A stretch of DNA of 64,000 nucleotides from Pycnococcus provasolii (lineage: Eukaryota; Chlorophyta; Pseudoscourfieldiophyceae; Pseudoscourfieldiales; Pycnococcaceae), in assembly GCA_938743325.2 (NCBI GenBank), contig OW568887.1, positions 372,001 to 436,000 on the forward strand, given 5' to 3'. This document shows, piece by piece, positions 28,243 to 38,900 of the stretch (positions are counted from its first letter, which is position 1; each line of letters opens with the position of its first letter). The notes below the pieces were generated by a model. The model saw nothing but the letters and a program-made list of their open reading frames with translations, made no database searches and was not told where the DNA came from. The translations under genes and the position numbers were made by a program.

Positions 28243-29544
28243 ATGCTCGCCCGTTCGTCAAGCTCGCAGCAGTGCGCGCACTCGCACTCGCCTCGTCGTC
28301 CTCGAAGGCTGCACCCTCGTCACTGTCAGAAAAGTGCGCATGCTTGTGGTGTGCATTACAGGGCGAAGGGATGCTCTAGTAGTACAAGCGTCGTCGAGTC
28401 GACGCCACGTGTGATGTTGTACAGGCGAAGGGACGTCGTTGCGTCGATGATGATCGGGACCGGAGCGCTGGCGTCGTCGTCGTCGCAGTCGGCGTTAGCA
28501 GCTACTGCGAACGAAGATGGAGCTGTGGCAGAACTGGAACCTCAGCCTCAGCGACGTGTCAGGTACGAGGAGTTCAAATTAAATGTCGATGGCAGGTCGA
28601 TCGTGCCTCTGAGTGTGTGGATCCCGGATCAGCCGACGAACGTACCACCACCAAGCAGTCTATCGTACCGACACTCAATTAGCGTCGCGAAAATAGCACG
28701 ACTCATATTAAGAACCGACGCAAATATACCGACGTGGCTCGACCGGTCAAACGTGCTTCTGCCCGCCAGCGACGGCGTGTTCACCGTCGGCAACGACGCG
28801 CCACTCGGAAGACAAAACGCCGCCGTTCTCCTCTCTCACGGTTTCCTGGGAAGCCGCTTCGACCTCGTCGACTACGCGGAAGGTCTCGCCAGAAGAGGCA
28901 TTGTCGCCGTTGCGCCAGATTTCAGGGAGAGTCTCAGCAACCCCGCAGGTGTTGACGTTCCGCGCGACGCGGTGGTGTCGGCAACGTTCGAGTTTCTCAA
29001 CCAGAGGTGCGAAATTGCCCCTGAGCGGATCGGTCTCGCTGGGCACAGTGCTGGAGCTGGCACGACGTTGCTGACGCCCGGTCAACGACCGCGCGTGGCG
29101 CTGGCTGGATTCCGTGGCAATTGCAGCCAAGACGTGCTGTCTTCGCCTCTTCTTGTGATTGCATCAGACAACGACGGCGTGATTTCGATGCAGCCAACTC
29201 CACCCGACGCACGCTTCCCCTTCGAGGGTGTTCTCGCGGCGGTGGAGAGTCTTCCTGTTTCGGCATCGCAGTACGGCGAGGCGGACTTGGATGCTCTCGT
29301 TGCGTCGGCCGATCTACCTTCTCCCGCGTTTGTGCGTCTTACGACGGCGAACCACCTATCGTTTTTGAGCGATCGCACAAATGACGCGCTGATTGACGTG
29401 GTGGGAAATCTGCTTCCTGTGGCGCGTGCGCTGGACATCCGCGCATTGGACTTCGATAAGTACTACGACGCGCGCGACAGCCAGGCCACCTTAAGGACGC
29501 TCGCTCCTCTGGTTACGCGCTTCTTCGCACAGCATCTCCTTTAG
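28243..29544 (+). CDS. Alpha/beta hydrolase with thylakoid-lumen (twin-Arg) targeting signal
   Basis: 433 residues from MLARSSSSQQC at 28243. The N-terminus has two parts: a Ser/His/Arg-rich stroma-targeting region, then RRRDVV, a hydrophobic Ala/Ser stretch and ALAATA, the pattern of a Tat signal with lumenal AxA cleavage. The mature part is an alpha/beta hydrolase: LLSHGFLGSRFDL as oxyanion region, nucleophile elbow GHSAG (Ser269), Asp in ASDNDGVIS and His in ANHLSFL. This layout is typical of PET-hydrolase-like and PAF-acetylhydrolase-like esterases. The substrate is unknown. A lumenal lipid or ester hydrolase is inferred only from the signal. Confidence 0.8.
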   Translation: MLARSSSSQQCAHSHSPRRPRRLHPRHCQKSAHACGVHYRAKGCSSSTSVVESTPRVMLYRRRDVVASMMIGTGALASSSSQSALAATANEDGAVAELEPQPQRRVRYEEFKLNVDGRSIVPLSVWIPDQPTNVPPPSSLSYRHSISVAKIARLILRTDANIPTWLDRSNVLLPASDGVFTVGNDAPLGRQNAAVLLSHGFLGSRFDLVDYAEGLARRGIVAVAPDFRESLSNPAGVDVPRDAVVSATFEFLNQRCEIAPERIGLAGHSAGAGTTLLTPGQRPRVALAGFRGNCSQDVLSSPLLVIASDNDGVISMQPTPPDARFPFEGVLAAVESLPVSASQYGEADLDALVASADLPSPAFVRLTTANHLSFLSDRTNDALIDVVGNLLPVARALDIRALDFDKYYDARDSQATLRTLAPLVTRFFAQHLL

Positions 29545-30479
29545 GTGTGTGTGTACGTGCGTGCGTTTGTTTTAATTTTTTATTTAATTTTAATTTTAAT
29601 TTATTTTAGAAGATCGGTACTTAATATCATCACCATCCCTCGTAACAACAGGACGGACGTCGCCCCCCCGTGTGTGGCCACATGGTGGCTACGTGGCAGC
29701 TTCTGCCTGACGAGTTACATAAGTCGTAACTGTATGTGCAAACAGTGCAATGTGCACGATCACGCAACGTTAGGGTATGTAACTTGGAGCCGAAGAAAAA
29801 GTAAGTAAGTTGCTTAGTTGCCCGAAAGGGCCGGATCCTACCTTTATGATCTTTTCGCATTCGCGGGACGCGGGACCACGAGAGTTCTTGATTCTTTCTT
29901 GGGACGACAAAGCCCTCCTCCCTCATTGGATGGTAGAAGGGGCCCCGGGGGGCTGGTCTCCCTTGGAGAGGAGAGGAGACCCAAAAAATATCTCAAGGGG
30001 AGCGGCGTGATTTCTTCCGTAAAGTCGGAAAAAGAAGACACCTCGAAAAGAAACACGCGGTGCCACGTCCCTGGCACTTGTAAAATGGCACTTGCCCACG
30101 CTACGATCCAACGTTGGCACAAGCACAAGAAAAGCGCCTTTTAGCGTGGACGCGCACACAAATACATACAAAGGTTGGGTGCAAGAACCAACACACAGGA
30201 ATCTCGACACACGTCCGGCTTCCTGTTGTCCCCTGCAAGGTGCAGGCAGTGTTGGTTTTCGTCCCTGCGAATCCTTGGACGGAATCAGGCAGACGTGTGT
30301 GTTTTTGCAGTGGTTTGATGGAAGGGGTCCCCTTTTTTGCAGTGGTTTTGAGGGAAGACCCCCCCCCCCCCCTGTGAGGGTTTTGGGGCTGCTTTTTTGT
30401 CCCCCGGCGGTTCTCCCTGTCCTGTTCAACAGGGGGCGGCGCAGAACTTGTCATTATTGTTAGGTCGCGTTCTTTCATC
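29545..30479. other. Intergenic region upstream of starch phosphorylase
   Basis: No gene supported. It starts with an AT-rich TTTTAATTT tract (29570-29610), then GC-rich patches including GGCCGGATCC at 29830, and a C-run at 30360-30372. Short ORFs on both strands show no family likeness. Confidence 0.55.
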
Positions 30480-33400
30480 ATGATCAGCGCTTCTCAGCAC
30501 ATGCGTCGTCCATCTTCTTCCCATGGGTGTCGTGCTCGTCACAGTGTGCGCACTTGTTGTGTTGCGACTCCCTCTTCGGTGAATCCTCTCTGCTCGGTAT
30601 CTGCGTTTTCTGCAACTTCTACCAAGAGTGCTCCCGTTTCTGGGCTTCTGGCGTTTACGGATGGATCATGTGAGTTTTGTTTCATGATTTTTTGGTCTTT
30701 GTGGTCTTTGTGGTCTTTGTGGTCTTTGGTGTTTTTTGGTGAAATGGGAGAGAAGGGGAAGATGTGTGCTGGCAAGCAAGCGAAAGAACATGCTACTCTT
30801 TGACTCGTCACTGACAAGCCGTGCCACGAAACACACAAAAAACCAAATCCAAATCCAACAATGCGCGTAATATTTTTTTTTATATAGCCCCCGCGCTCCT
30901 CGCCGGTGTGGCGGTGGCTGGTGCGGCGGCTGGCGCGGCGATCAGCAAGGTGATCGGCGCCCAGCAGCCCGTCACCCCTCTCCCGCCCGCACCCACGCCG
31001 TTCGGCCTCCCCTCGGCGGAGATGATGCCCACGGATGTCGAGCACATCGCTGGCAACATCGGGTACCACGCAAAGTACAGCGCCGCAACCACGCCGCTCG
31101 AATTCAACACCGAGCAGGCGTACCGCGCGTATGCCAACTCCGTCCAGGAGCGACTCGTCGAGCGCTGGGACGCGACGTACGATCACTTCGAGCGCGAGGA
31201 CCCGAAGATGGCGTACTACATCAGCATGGAGTACCTCATGGGACGCACGCTCTCGAACGCGGTGCGCAACATCGGGCTGCAGGGACCGTACGCCGATGCG
31301 CTCGAGAAGTTCGGAAAGGACTTCGAGGAGCTTGAGATGACGGAGAAGGATGCCGGACTCGGCAACGGAGGACTGGGCCGTCTCGCGGCGTGCTTCCTCG
31401 ACTCCATCGCCACGCTCAACCTTCCCGCGTGGGGATACGGCCTTCGCTACAAGTACGGACTCTTCAAGCAGGGCACCAGCACCGAGGGCCAGTTCGAGAT
31501 GCCGGAGGACTGGCTTGACAGCGGCAACCCGTTCGAGGTGCGTCGCGATGATCTCACGTACCCCATCCGCTTCTTCGGCGAGGTGGACAAGGTGACGGGA
31601 GAGTGGAAGGGTGGAGAGGAGGTGGTCGCCGTGGCATACGACAACCCCGTGCCCGGATACGGAACGAACAACACCATCAACCTTCGCCTGTGGTCCACCG
31701 ACCCGCTGTCCACGGACTTCGACCTGCCGCCGTTCAACGCCGGCGAGCACCTCGAGGCGCAGGAGAAGCAGATGAAGGCGACGGAGATCTGCGCGGTGCT
31801 GTACCCTGGCGACGACTCGCTTGAGGGCAAGGCGCTTCGCCTTCGCCAGCAGTACCTGCTCTGCTCAGCCACCGTGCAGGACATCGTCGCGACGTTCAAG
31901 CGCCGCCAGGCCAAGAAGGGACTCAAGACCGTCAACTGGAACCAGTTTGGCAAGAAGTGCACGATCCAGATGAATGACACGCACCCCACGATGGCGGCGC
32001 CGGAGCTCATTCGCATCCTCATGGACCAGGAGGGACTCAACTGGACCCAGGCGATGGCCGTTGCCAAGGACGCCGTCAACTACACCAACCACACGGTGCT
32101 CCCCGAGGCGCTCGAGAAGTGGCCGCTGAGCCTGATGGACGCGATGCTGCCGCGCCACATGCAGATTATCCGTCGCATTGACGAGGAGTTCATGGCGACC
32201 GTCAAGCCGCTCGCCGGCGAGACGAAGGCGGACGCCGAGTCCCGCATCGCCGTGACGTGCATCATCGAGGAGCCGAAGCCGGCGACGGGAACGGCCAAGG
32301 CTGAGGACGGCAAGGTGCGCATGGCGAACCTCTGCGTGATCATGGGCAAGTACGTCAACGGCGTCGCAGCGCTGCACACGGAGATTGTCAAGGCTGACGT
32401 CTTCAACGACTTCTACAAGATGTACCCCGAGAAGTTCCAGAACAAGACGAACGGCGTGACCCCGCGACGCTGGCTCGCGTGGTGCAACCCCTCGCTCTCC
32501 GCTGTGATCACGAAGTGGCTCGGAACGGACGCGTGGATCAAGGACCTCACGCTCATCGAAGGGCTCAAGGCGTACGCGGACAACAAGGAGCTGCACGCCG
32601 AGTGGCGCGAGTCGAAGCTCAAGAACAAGCTTCACTTGCTGCCCTACATTGAGAAGTGGACTGGCATTCACATCGACGAGGAGTTCGCGAAGAAGGCGAT
32701 GTTCGACGTGCAGATCAAGCGCATTCACGAGTACAAGCGCCAGCTGATGAACATCATGAGCGTCGTTTACAAGTACAAGCAGCTCAAGGCGATGTCGAAG
32801 GAAGAGCGCGCCAAGCAGACGCCTCGCTTCACGATGATCGGCGGCAAGGCGTTCGCGACGTACACGCAGGCGAAGCGCATCGTGCGCCTCTGCATCAAGG
32901 TGAGCGAGAAGGTGAACAACGACCCGGACATGAAGGACGTGCTCCGCGTCGCATTCGTGCCGAACTACAACGTGACGGCCGCGGAGCTGCTGATCCCTGC
33001 CGCGGAGCTCACTCAGCAGATCTCCACCGCGGGCATGGAGGCGTCCGGCACGTCGAACATGAAGTTCATGATGAACGGATCGCTGACGGTTGGTACGCTC
33101 GACGGCGCTAACGTGGAGATTCGCGAGTGCGTTGGCCCGGAGAACTTCTTCCTCTTCGGCGCGGTGACGGAGGATGTGCCGAGGCTTCGCGCTGAGCGTG
33201 CGAGGGGCGAGTTCGTGCCCGACCCGCGCTTCACGGAGACGAAGGAGTACATCAAGTCTGGCATCTTCGGCGGCGACAAATTCGAGGAGCTCATGGGCAG
33301 CCTTGAGGGCAACGAGGGCTTCGGTGTTGGCGACTACTTCATTGTCGGGCACGACTTCCCGTCGTACCTTGATGCGCAGGCGGAGGCGGACAAGCTGTAC

Positions 33401-33607
33401 CAGGACCAGGATGCGTGGGATCGTGCGAGCGTGATCCAGGCGGCGACGAGTGCGAAGTTCTCTTCCGATCGCACGATTGACCAGTACGCGACGGAGATTT
33501 GGGACATCTCGCCCTGCCCGGTGCCTGGCTTGAAGGATGCGCCGGCGATGCCGTCGTCGTCAACATCGTCGGCTTCTGCCAAGCCAACGGCTGGCGCCGC
33601 GGCGTAA
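30480..33607 (+). CDS. PHO: Plastid starch phosphorylase (GT35), two exons
   Basis: Exon 1 is 30480-30669 (MISASQHMRRPSSSHGCRAR, a Ser/Arg-rich transit peptide). Exon 2 is 30888-33607. The phase-1 join at GTGAGT and a TTTTATATAG acceptor restores one frame of 969 residues. Family blocks are intact: MEYLMGRTL, KDAGLGNGGLGRLAACFLDS, EFLAP-type middle regions and GTSNMKFMMNGSLTVGTLDGANVEI, with the pyridoxal-phosphate Lys at residue 789. The enzyme removes glucose-1-phosphate from alpha-glucan ends. The transit peptide places it in the plastid, unlike cytosolic PHO2. It lacks the long mid-protein insertion of land-plant plastid forms. A hydrophobic Ala/Gly stretch after the join (PALLAGVAVAGAAAGAA) is unusual. 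Confidence 0.95.
30670..30887 (+). other. Intron of the starch phosphorylase gene
   Basis: 218 bp, GTGAGT donor, CTGAC branch-like motif and T-rich TTTTATATAG acceptor. It separates the transit peptide from the enzyme. Confidence 0.8.
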
Positions 33608-33768
33608 GGACCAAACGTTGAAGTGATGGCGCGTCATTCTTATCACAATGCGCGTGGGTGGTTTTTCTTTTTTCTTTCTTATCACTTTCATTTTCATAAA
33701 CTACATATCACACAGAGAGGGCATGCAAAGGGTAATCAAGAAAAGATGAGTGTTGATTTTTTTACTTC

Positions 33769-34584
33769 TTATTTTCTTCTCACTTTCTTCCACTTGTACG
33801 TCCCGAGACGCTGTTGCGACGACGTTGTTGCGCCATCGCCCGTCGAGCCGACGTCGCCGGCACGAAGCTTTCTCTTTCGTCCCTTGGAGTGTACCATTTT
33901 GTGAAATGCGAGTTCGTCCGCAAGTGAACTCACCTGCTTAGCTCGCGCCTCGAGCCGGCTTGCCTCGTTGTATTTGTACGCGACGCGCTTGCGATCGCGT
34001 GAAGCTTGCTTTTCGTATTCGTCCTTCTCTTCGTCGCCCTCTCCGACTCTCCGTCGGTTGTGCGTCCTTGTCAGCGCGGCTTTGGTCGTCTGGAAGTGCG
34101 CGGCGGCATCGAATTGTTTGAGCTGTTTTTCGCTGTCGACGAAGATGGTGTGTTCGTTCGCGGCGTTTGTCGACGACGCACCTGGCGCGTTCACTCCACT
34201 GAGTCCTTCCCGAATTTGCCTCGCTCTTTTGTTGTCGTTCAACGCACGGCTTCTCAGGTACCTTTCGTCTTGCGTGCGTAGGAGGAGAAGTTCGGACTCG
34301 GAACGTTTAGGTGCCCCACCAACCCCAGAAACGTGCACACCGTTTGAGGTGCGTGAGGACTGCATGGCCATGTAGAACTCGTCAGGATTGCGGTTACGAG
34401 CTTTTTCTGTTAATAACAGAAGAGCGGACTTTTTCTTGTTGTAGGAGTCTGCACGCAGTTTGTAGTCGGAGTGCTTCTCAAGCAAACCCAACGAGCGCTG
34501 TCTCGAGAGGCTCTGAGCACGCTCCTTGTGCGTGCGGCGAGGCACCGCATTCTTGTAAGCGGAGCTGCCGTCGCCCTTCGCCAT
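33769..34584 (-). CDS. UTP11: UTP11, U3 snoRNP-associated SSU processome factor
   Basis: 271 residues from MAKGDGSSAYKNAVPRRTHKERAQ at 34584; the frame is open upstream through a GGATCC element but without family likeness. Family features are the N-terminal HKERAQ, LGLLEKHSDYKLRADSYNKKK, ARNRNPDEFYMAM and the Lys-rich C-terminus (RLGTYKWKKVRRK). UTP11 is a nucleolar component needed for 18S rRNA maturation, the same pathway as the NOP58 gene in this window. The middle is Asn/Ala-rich and variable. Confidence 0.93.
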   Translation of the reverse strand: MAKGDGSSAYKNAVPRRTHKERAQSLSRQRSLGLLEKHSDYKLRADSYNKKKSALLLLTEKARNRNPDEFYMAMQSSRTSNGVHVSGVGGAPKRSESELLLLRTQDERYLRSRALNDNKRARQIREGLSGVNAPGASSTNAANEHTIFVDSEKQLKQFDAAAHFQTTKAALTRTHNRRRVGEGDEEKDEYEKQASRDRKRVAYKYNEASRLEARAKQVSSLADELAFHKMVHSKGRKRKLRAGDVGSTGDGATTSSQQRLGTYKWKKVRRK

Positions 34585-35513
34585 AGCGCTGGTGTGTGAG
34601 AATGCAGGCCGAAGGGGAACGATGCGGCGGCGGCGCTCGGGTGGGAAGGAGGGCGCATATTTTTTCTCGGGGGGATCCGTCGCTGGTTTCTTTCCCTGGT
34701 CGAGGATTGGGGAGGGATTTTCCGCCCATTTCCGCTCGGGATCCCGCCAAGGCCCAAGGGGAAATAACATTTAAGGAGCTTGCGAAGGACCCACGCAGGC
34801 AGGAGTATCGGTTCCTCTACTAAACCACCCTCTCGCAACTGTACGATGTCATCGTGGAAGCTTAGAAGCTTCGCCGCATAATATGTCATGCACGTACGCA
34901 TGCGGACAAGATCCAACACGGCGAACGCGCTGAGTCGACGGGTCCGTACGCCGTTGACACGTGCGACGGGTGTCTCGCCATACGACACGTCGCGTGTTGT
35001 CGCTACATGCGCGGCGACGAAGCGGCCGGCGACGAAGCGGCCGGCGACGAAGCGCCATCGCGACGGGTGCGGAAAAGACAGCGGCTTAAATGCGCATGCA
35101 TTGAGAGCCTTAGCAGAGGAGCCTTCCGACACATCAGCACCCGTGGTGGTGCGTCACACTGAGCACCACCTAGTCTTCTTCTGGACGTGTTTGAGGCGCA
35201 ACGTTTCTTCCCAATTCATCGCGGCGCGCTATAACGTCGCACGTTTGGGCGCTGACATGATCAACGCGTTCACATCTCTTCAGCTTCGCGGAATCGAAGA
35301 GGTAGTCAATTGCCAAGAGCGTTGGGAACGCACAAGTACACACCGAGTGGTTTGTACCGGGCTACGAGGCCACCACGCTTTTGGTCCAAATCGGAGGTGG
35401 CGTCGCCGTCTCGAGCATATATGCAAAGGGGAACAAGCCGCCCGTGCCGACGGTCGGCGAAGGAGTGGAGAGTGAGTGATACAAGATATACACAGTAAGT
35501 TACTACAGTTTGG
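34585..35513. other. Intergenic region with GGATCC element and 15-bp tandem repeat
   Basis: Holds GGATCC element copy B and a three-unit tandem of AGCGGCCGGCGACGA (about 35010-35055). A plus-strand frame from 34888 to 35475 is open and weakly coding-like (for example TSLQLRGIEEV) but matches nothing I know. Confidence 0.5.
34671..34746 (+). promoter_or_regulatory. GGATCC-bounded 75-bp element, copy B
   Basis: Starts GGGGATCCGTCG, contains CCCTGGTCGAG and ATTGGGG, ends GGGATCCCG. About 90 bp upstream of the UTP11 ATG. Confidence 0.5.
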
Positions 35514-38500
35514 TCATGAGTGAGGTGAAACCTTGTCACCATAAGCGCGGCCTTCTTCCCGCCTTCTTCGATGAGTGTGTTGTCGCCTTTGCTCGCGCCT
35601 GCGTCTCCTTTGAGGTCGAGGCGCGGCGGCGGTGTCGTACAATCCATCCCCTTGAGGATTCGCGGTAGTAGAATCGCCAACGCGTTCGCTTTCGGCGGCG
35701 TCACATCCGCACATGCCGTGAAAGACGAGTTGAAGGAGCTCATCCACCAGCTGAGATGTCGGATGGACGTCGTCGCCCACATCGTACATTTCGGGAAGAA
35801 GGATGCTAGGCTCGCGCCAGTCAACCACGGATACCACACGGCGATCGTGACCAGCCTCTTGTCTCTCGCGGTTCAGGTCCACCACCCGACGGTATATTCG
35901 GTCGTTCACCTCCTTGCCACGCTCGGCAGACGCGGCGTAGTGGTAGTGCCGGGTGCAGCTCGGATACGGCCACATGAATCCGCCATTCATCATGCGTGGA
36001 TCCAGGCCATGTGCGTACGTGCTCTCGTTCTGGACGTAGTCGTGGTGATACTGAAGTATGTTCACCGCTTGTTCAAAATCCGCCTTGTGTTCCAACGCAC
36101 AATTCCGCGCAAGGGTGTTGAGCGGCTGAATTGCATTCGGCAGTGCAAAGACCACCTTGTCGTCGGGAAGGGTGAATACCTCGTACAACGCCTTAAAGAG
36201 CATATATGCGCCCTCCTCAGGGCGCCCTCCACGATGTGAATAACCAATAGCAGCGTCGTGTACGCCAGCACTGACTACAATGACGATGCCCTGGTGAGCT
36301 CCGTACGCTGCTCGAAGGAGGCTGTGCCATTTCCTGACAATGTTCAAGATGCCAGGATACACCGCCTCCGCGTTTGGATTTGCAAACCTCTTGATCACAT
36401 CGGAGAACTGGCGCGACGGGAGATCCAGGAACTTCCCGAGGCTGCTATAAAGCACCTTGAAGTCATCGTCGCGTGCGAAAGCTGGCATCACTCCAAGGCA
36501 GGGATAGTCTACCAGCGCATCGTCGCGCGATTCATACTCTCTCGCCGGCAAGTCATTCAACCTGCACGTGCTCATAGAATCGTTTGGCCCCCCCGTGCAT
36601 GCACTTGCCTCACCTCTCATCATATTACGCAGTGTGTCGTTAGCACGACGCCAGGTGTCTCGATTGTGCTCCCAACTTCCAAAATTTTGGGCACATTCAA
36701 GATAGTGCATGAGCTTATCGCCCGTGCTGTCTCCAATGATGAGCACGGGTCGTCGATTTGCGCACTTCATGGCTGCATTATAGTCGAATCTGCAGAGCTT
36801 GCACGGACTGTGTGGCGTTGCCTCAAAGCGATCCCAGTACTCCAATCGAGGAATCTCGCTAAGCCAATCTCCAAGATCTTTGTTCGATGGTTGTACCCAA
36901 TCATTTTGGTAGAAGCCGCCAAGCTTGTCAGGGTAGGGCATTCTTTCTTTTTCAAGCGTTTGCGCCACATTTTCAAACTCGTGCATGTCGTCGTACATGT
37001 CGACGTGAAAGGTTGCGCGAACGCGGTGACTGGGCTGTCCCATATGAAATACGGGTGCAAATCGATGCGTCGTCGTCGTGCTGTTGGGCATGTGATACCA
37101 AGCCGCCTCCCGCATCGTCCTCGCTGCGCCATACCAGCGAAATGACGCGAGCTTCTGTGAGAGCATTGGATAATTGCGCGACCCCACAGTTTCATTCGTC
37201 CAGGTGGGTGCATGCGCGAGGCCAAGCTCACATGATGGACGGCGATCCAGCGGTGGCGCAGATGGCGGCGAGATGTTCACGTCAATCGCGTACGGGCTAC
37301 CCTGTGTCTTTCGCATCAGCGTGGCTGGAGGAAGAAGCAAGTTTTTTTGATCAATCTCGGCAATCGCATGTCTACGGCTGAGGTACTCGAGCCGCACGTG
37401 CAAGGCATGTCTGCCAGGAGTACACGTGTCGAAACGCACTGTCAGTTTTGACGATGACTTCGAAAAATCATGTGTATCGTCCTGCTCGACATGTGCTTCC
37501 ACCAAGCTCCCCCCTCCTGCTGCTTTGTCGCGCGGTCCGTACGACCAGGCGAGAAGCACAGGGTCGTCCAGCGGTATCCACATCGTCTTCATCGTCGTCG
37601 ATGCGTCGTCGTCGTCGTCGTCTCCTCTGCGATGCTTTGGCACCTGAATCTCGACCATACATCGCATCTTGATTGACACGCGAGCGCACCCACTCTTTGG
37701 AAGCGTGTGCACCTCAGGCTCGCCGCCAACTTTTCTGCACCGCGTTTGCGGCAGTGTGTGATAGCGAAGCGGCAGAAACGTCAGCAAGCCACTAAACTGG
37801 TAGCGCGGCGCGTCTCGTCTTAACGTTTGCGCCGTCGCCCATCTGTGCGACTGCACGGCGTCGAGCAGGCTGCACATATGTGGACGTTCTCCCGGCGCCG
37901 TGGGCATGCTCGCGTTGGCTGTGAGCGTTTGAAGGAACCGGTCGACGTTCGCTTCCAGCTTTCCGAAGATTGGCTGGCTGTTCCCTTGCGTCTCGGTGCA
38001 CGGCGGCTGCTTGAGGTGAAATGGCAGTGACGTGGCCTTGCTCGGCGGTGTGTAGTACAGTCGTTTGGATACTAGTGAGGCGTCCCGCGTCGCGTGGAAT
38101 CCAAGACCATCAACTGGTGTTGTCGAGGTTGTTTTATTCCTTTGATGAAAGATTACGTTTTTCGTGTCGTGGCGTCGATAGCAGAATAGCTGGTCAACGA
38201 AGTGCATGACATCGTTTCTGAAAACTTTCTTGGAGTTTGGTAGTAAAAGCTCCTTGTTATTGTCGATGAACTGTACGGTTGACATGTCAGCAGGTAGCGT
38301 GTCTGCTGACCTGTTGAGAGGTCCGATGTGGGCACGCGTTGAAACACATCCAAGAGGCCAGTCAACGTGCGTGGGGTAACGATGACGATAAACCAGCGTA
38401 GAACCAGGACCAGAACCAGCGGCCACCACCAAACCAGAACCACCAAACCACCAAACCAGAACCAGCGGCCACAAACTGCAACAGTATGAGCACATGGACA

Positions 38501-38558
38501 TGCACGTGAGTGACATGCCAAGGATTAGCCCGGGCATCACGCCGCCATCATTCAACAT
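35514..38558 (-). CDS. Large membrane-anchored SGNH/PC-esterase protein (NXPE/TBL type)
   Basis: 1014 residues. An N-terminal hydrophobic segment (about 15-47) is a signal anchor, suggesting a type II Golgi protein. The middle has Ig/filamin-like strands (CTPGRHALHVRLEYL) and Asn-X-Ser/Thr sites. The C-terminal part is an SGNH domain: VLIIGDSTGD with the nucleophile Ser at residue 611, a VIVVSAGVHDAAIG block as in PC-esterases, and DDVHP with the DxxH Asp929 and His932. This organisation resembles NXPE and trichome-birefringence-like proteins, which O-acetylate glycans or form related esters. The specific substrate is unknown. The last 60 residues are Arg-rich. Confidence 0.75.
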   Translation of the reverse strand: MLNDGGVMPGLILGMSLTCMSMCSYCCSLWPLVLVWWFGGSGLVVAAGSGPGSTLVYRHRYPTHVDWPLGCVSTRAHIGPLNRSADTLPADMSTVQFIDNNKELLLPNSKKVFRNDVMHFVDQLFCYRRHDTKNVIFHQRNKTTSTTPVDGLGFHATRDASLVSKRLYYTPPSKATSLPFHLKQPPCTETQGNSQPIFGKLEANVDRFLQTLTANASMPTAPGERPHMCSLLDAVQSHRWATAQTLRRDAPRYQFSGLLTFLPLRYHTLPQTRCRKVGGEPEVHTLPKSGCARVSIKMRCMVEIQVPKHRRGDDDDDDASTTMKTMWIPLDDPVLLAWSYGPRDKAAGGGSLVEAHVEQDDTHDFSKSSSKLTVRFDTCTPGRHALHVRLEYLSRRHAIAEIDQKNLLLPPATLMRKTQGSPYAIDVNISPPSAPPLDRRPSCELGLAHAPTWTNETVGSRNYPMLSQKLASFRWYGAARTMREAAWYHMPNSTTTTHRFAPVFHMGQPSHRVRATFHVDMYDDMHEFENVAQTLEKERMPYPDKLGGFYQNDWVQPSNKDLGDWLSEIPRLEYWDRFEATPHSPCKLCRFDYNAAMKCANRRPVLIIGDSTGDKLMHYLECAQNFGSWEHNRDTWRRANDTLRNMMRGEASACTGGPNDSMSTCRLNDLPAREYESRDDALVDYPCLGVMPAFARDDDFKVLYSSLGKFLDLPSRQFSDVIKRFANPNAEAVYPGILNIVRKWHSLLRAAYGAHQGIVIVVSAGVHDAAIGYSHRGGRPEEGAYMLFKALYEVFTLPDDKVVFALPNAIQPLNTLARNCALEHKADFEQAVNILQYHHDYVQNESTYAHGLDPRMMNGGFMWPYPSCTRHYHYAASAERGKEVNDRIYRRVVDLNRERQEAGHDRRVVSVVDWREPSILLPEMYDVGDDVHPTSQLVDELLQLVFHGMCGCDAAESERVGDSTTANPQGDGLYDTAAAPRPQRRRRREQRRQHTHRRRREEGRAYGDKVSPHS

Positions 38559-38900
38559 CTTGTTTGGGATGGGATGGGGAAATCATCCAACTTTATTTCC
38601 CAGGCACCGCTTTTCTTCTTCTTCTCCGCCACCTGGAGGGGGAGGTTGAGGTGTCCCCCCGGCCCGGGCCCGGGCCTCACCCCCGGGGGGCCTCCGCCCA
38701 GGTGGGCCGGATTTGGGCCGACGTGCGCTCGCGAGGGAAAACGGCCATGAGGGCGATACTCGTCGGTGTCGTCGGCGGCCATATCGTACGCGCGTTGGGG
38801 GATGGAATTCGGCGATAGAGTTGCGAACCCTTTGTCCTCTCCTGAGCCGTGTACGAGGTACGCCTCGTCGCCGACGTCTCGAGGCGGCGTCTCAGGGTAC
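38559..38900. other. Gap upstream of the SGNH gene, GC-rich palindromes
   Basis: No gene. CCCGGGCCCGGGCC-type palindromes occur at about 38655-38700. Confidence 0.5.

Noticed and set aside
31865-33352. 495-codon open frame on the minus strand opposite starch phosphorylase
   Set aside because: It mirrors the GC-rich codons of the sense gene, has no family likeness, and is Leu/Arg/His-rich like other antisense shadows here.
34888-35475. Possible protein of 195 residues with ATKRP repeats
   Set aside because: The repeats come from a 15-bp DNA tandem; no conserved domain was seen and both strands are equally open.
36258-37145. Plus-strand frame of 295 codons opposite the SGNH gene
   Set aside because: Antisense shadow of a well-supported gene with intact catalytic motifs.
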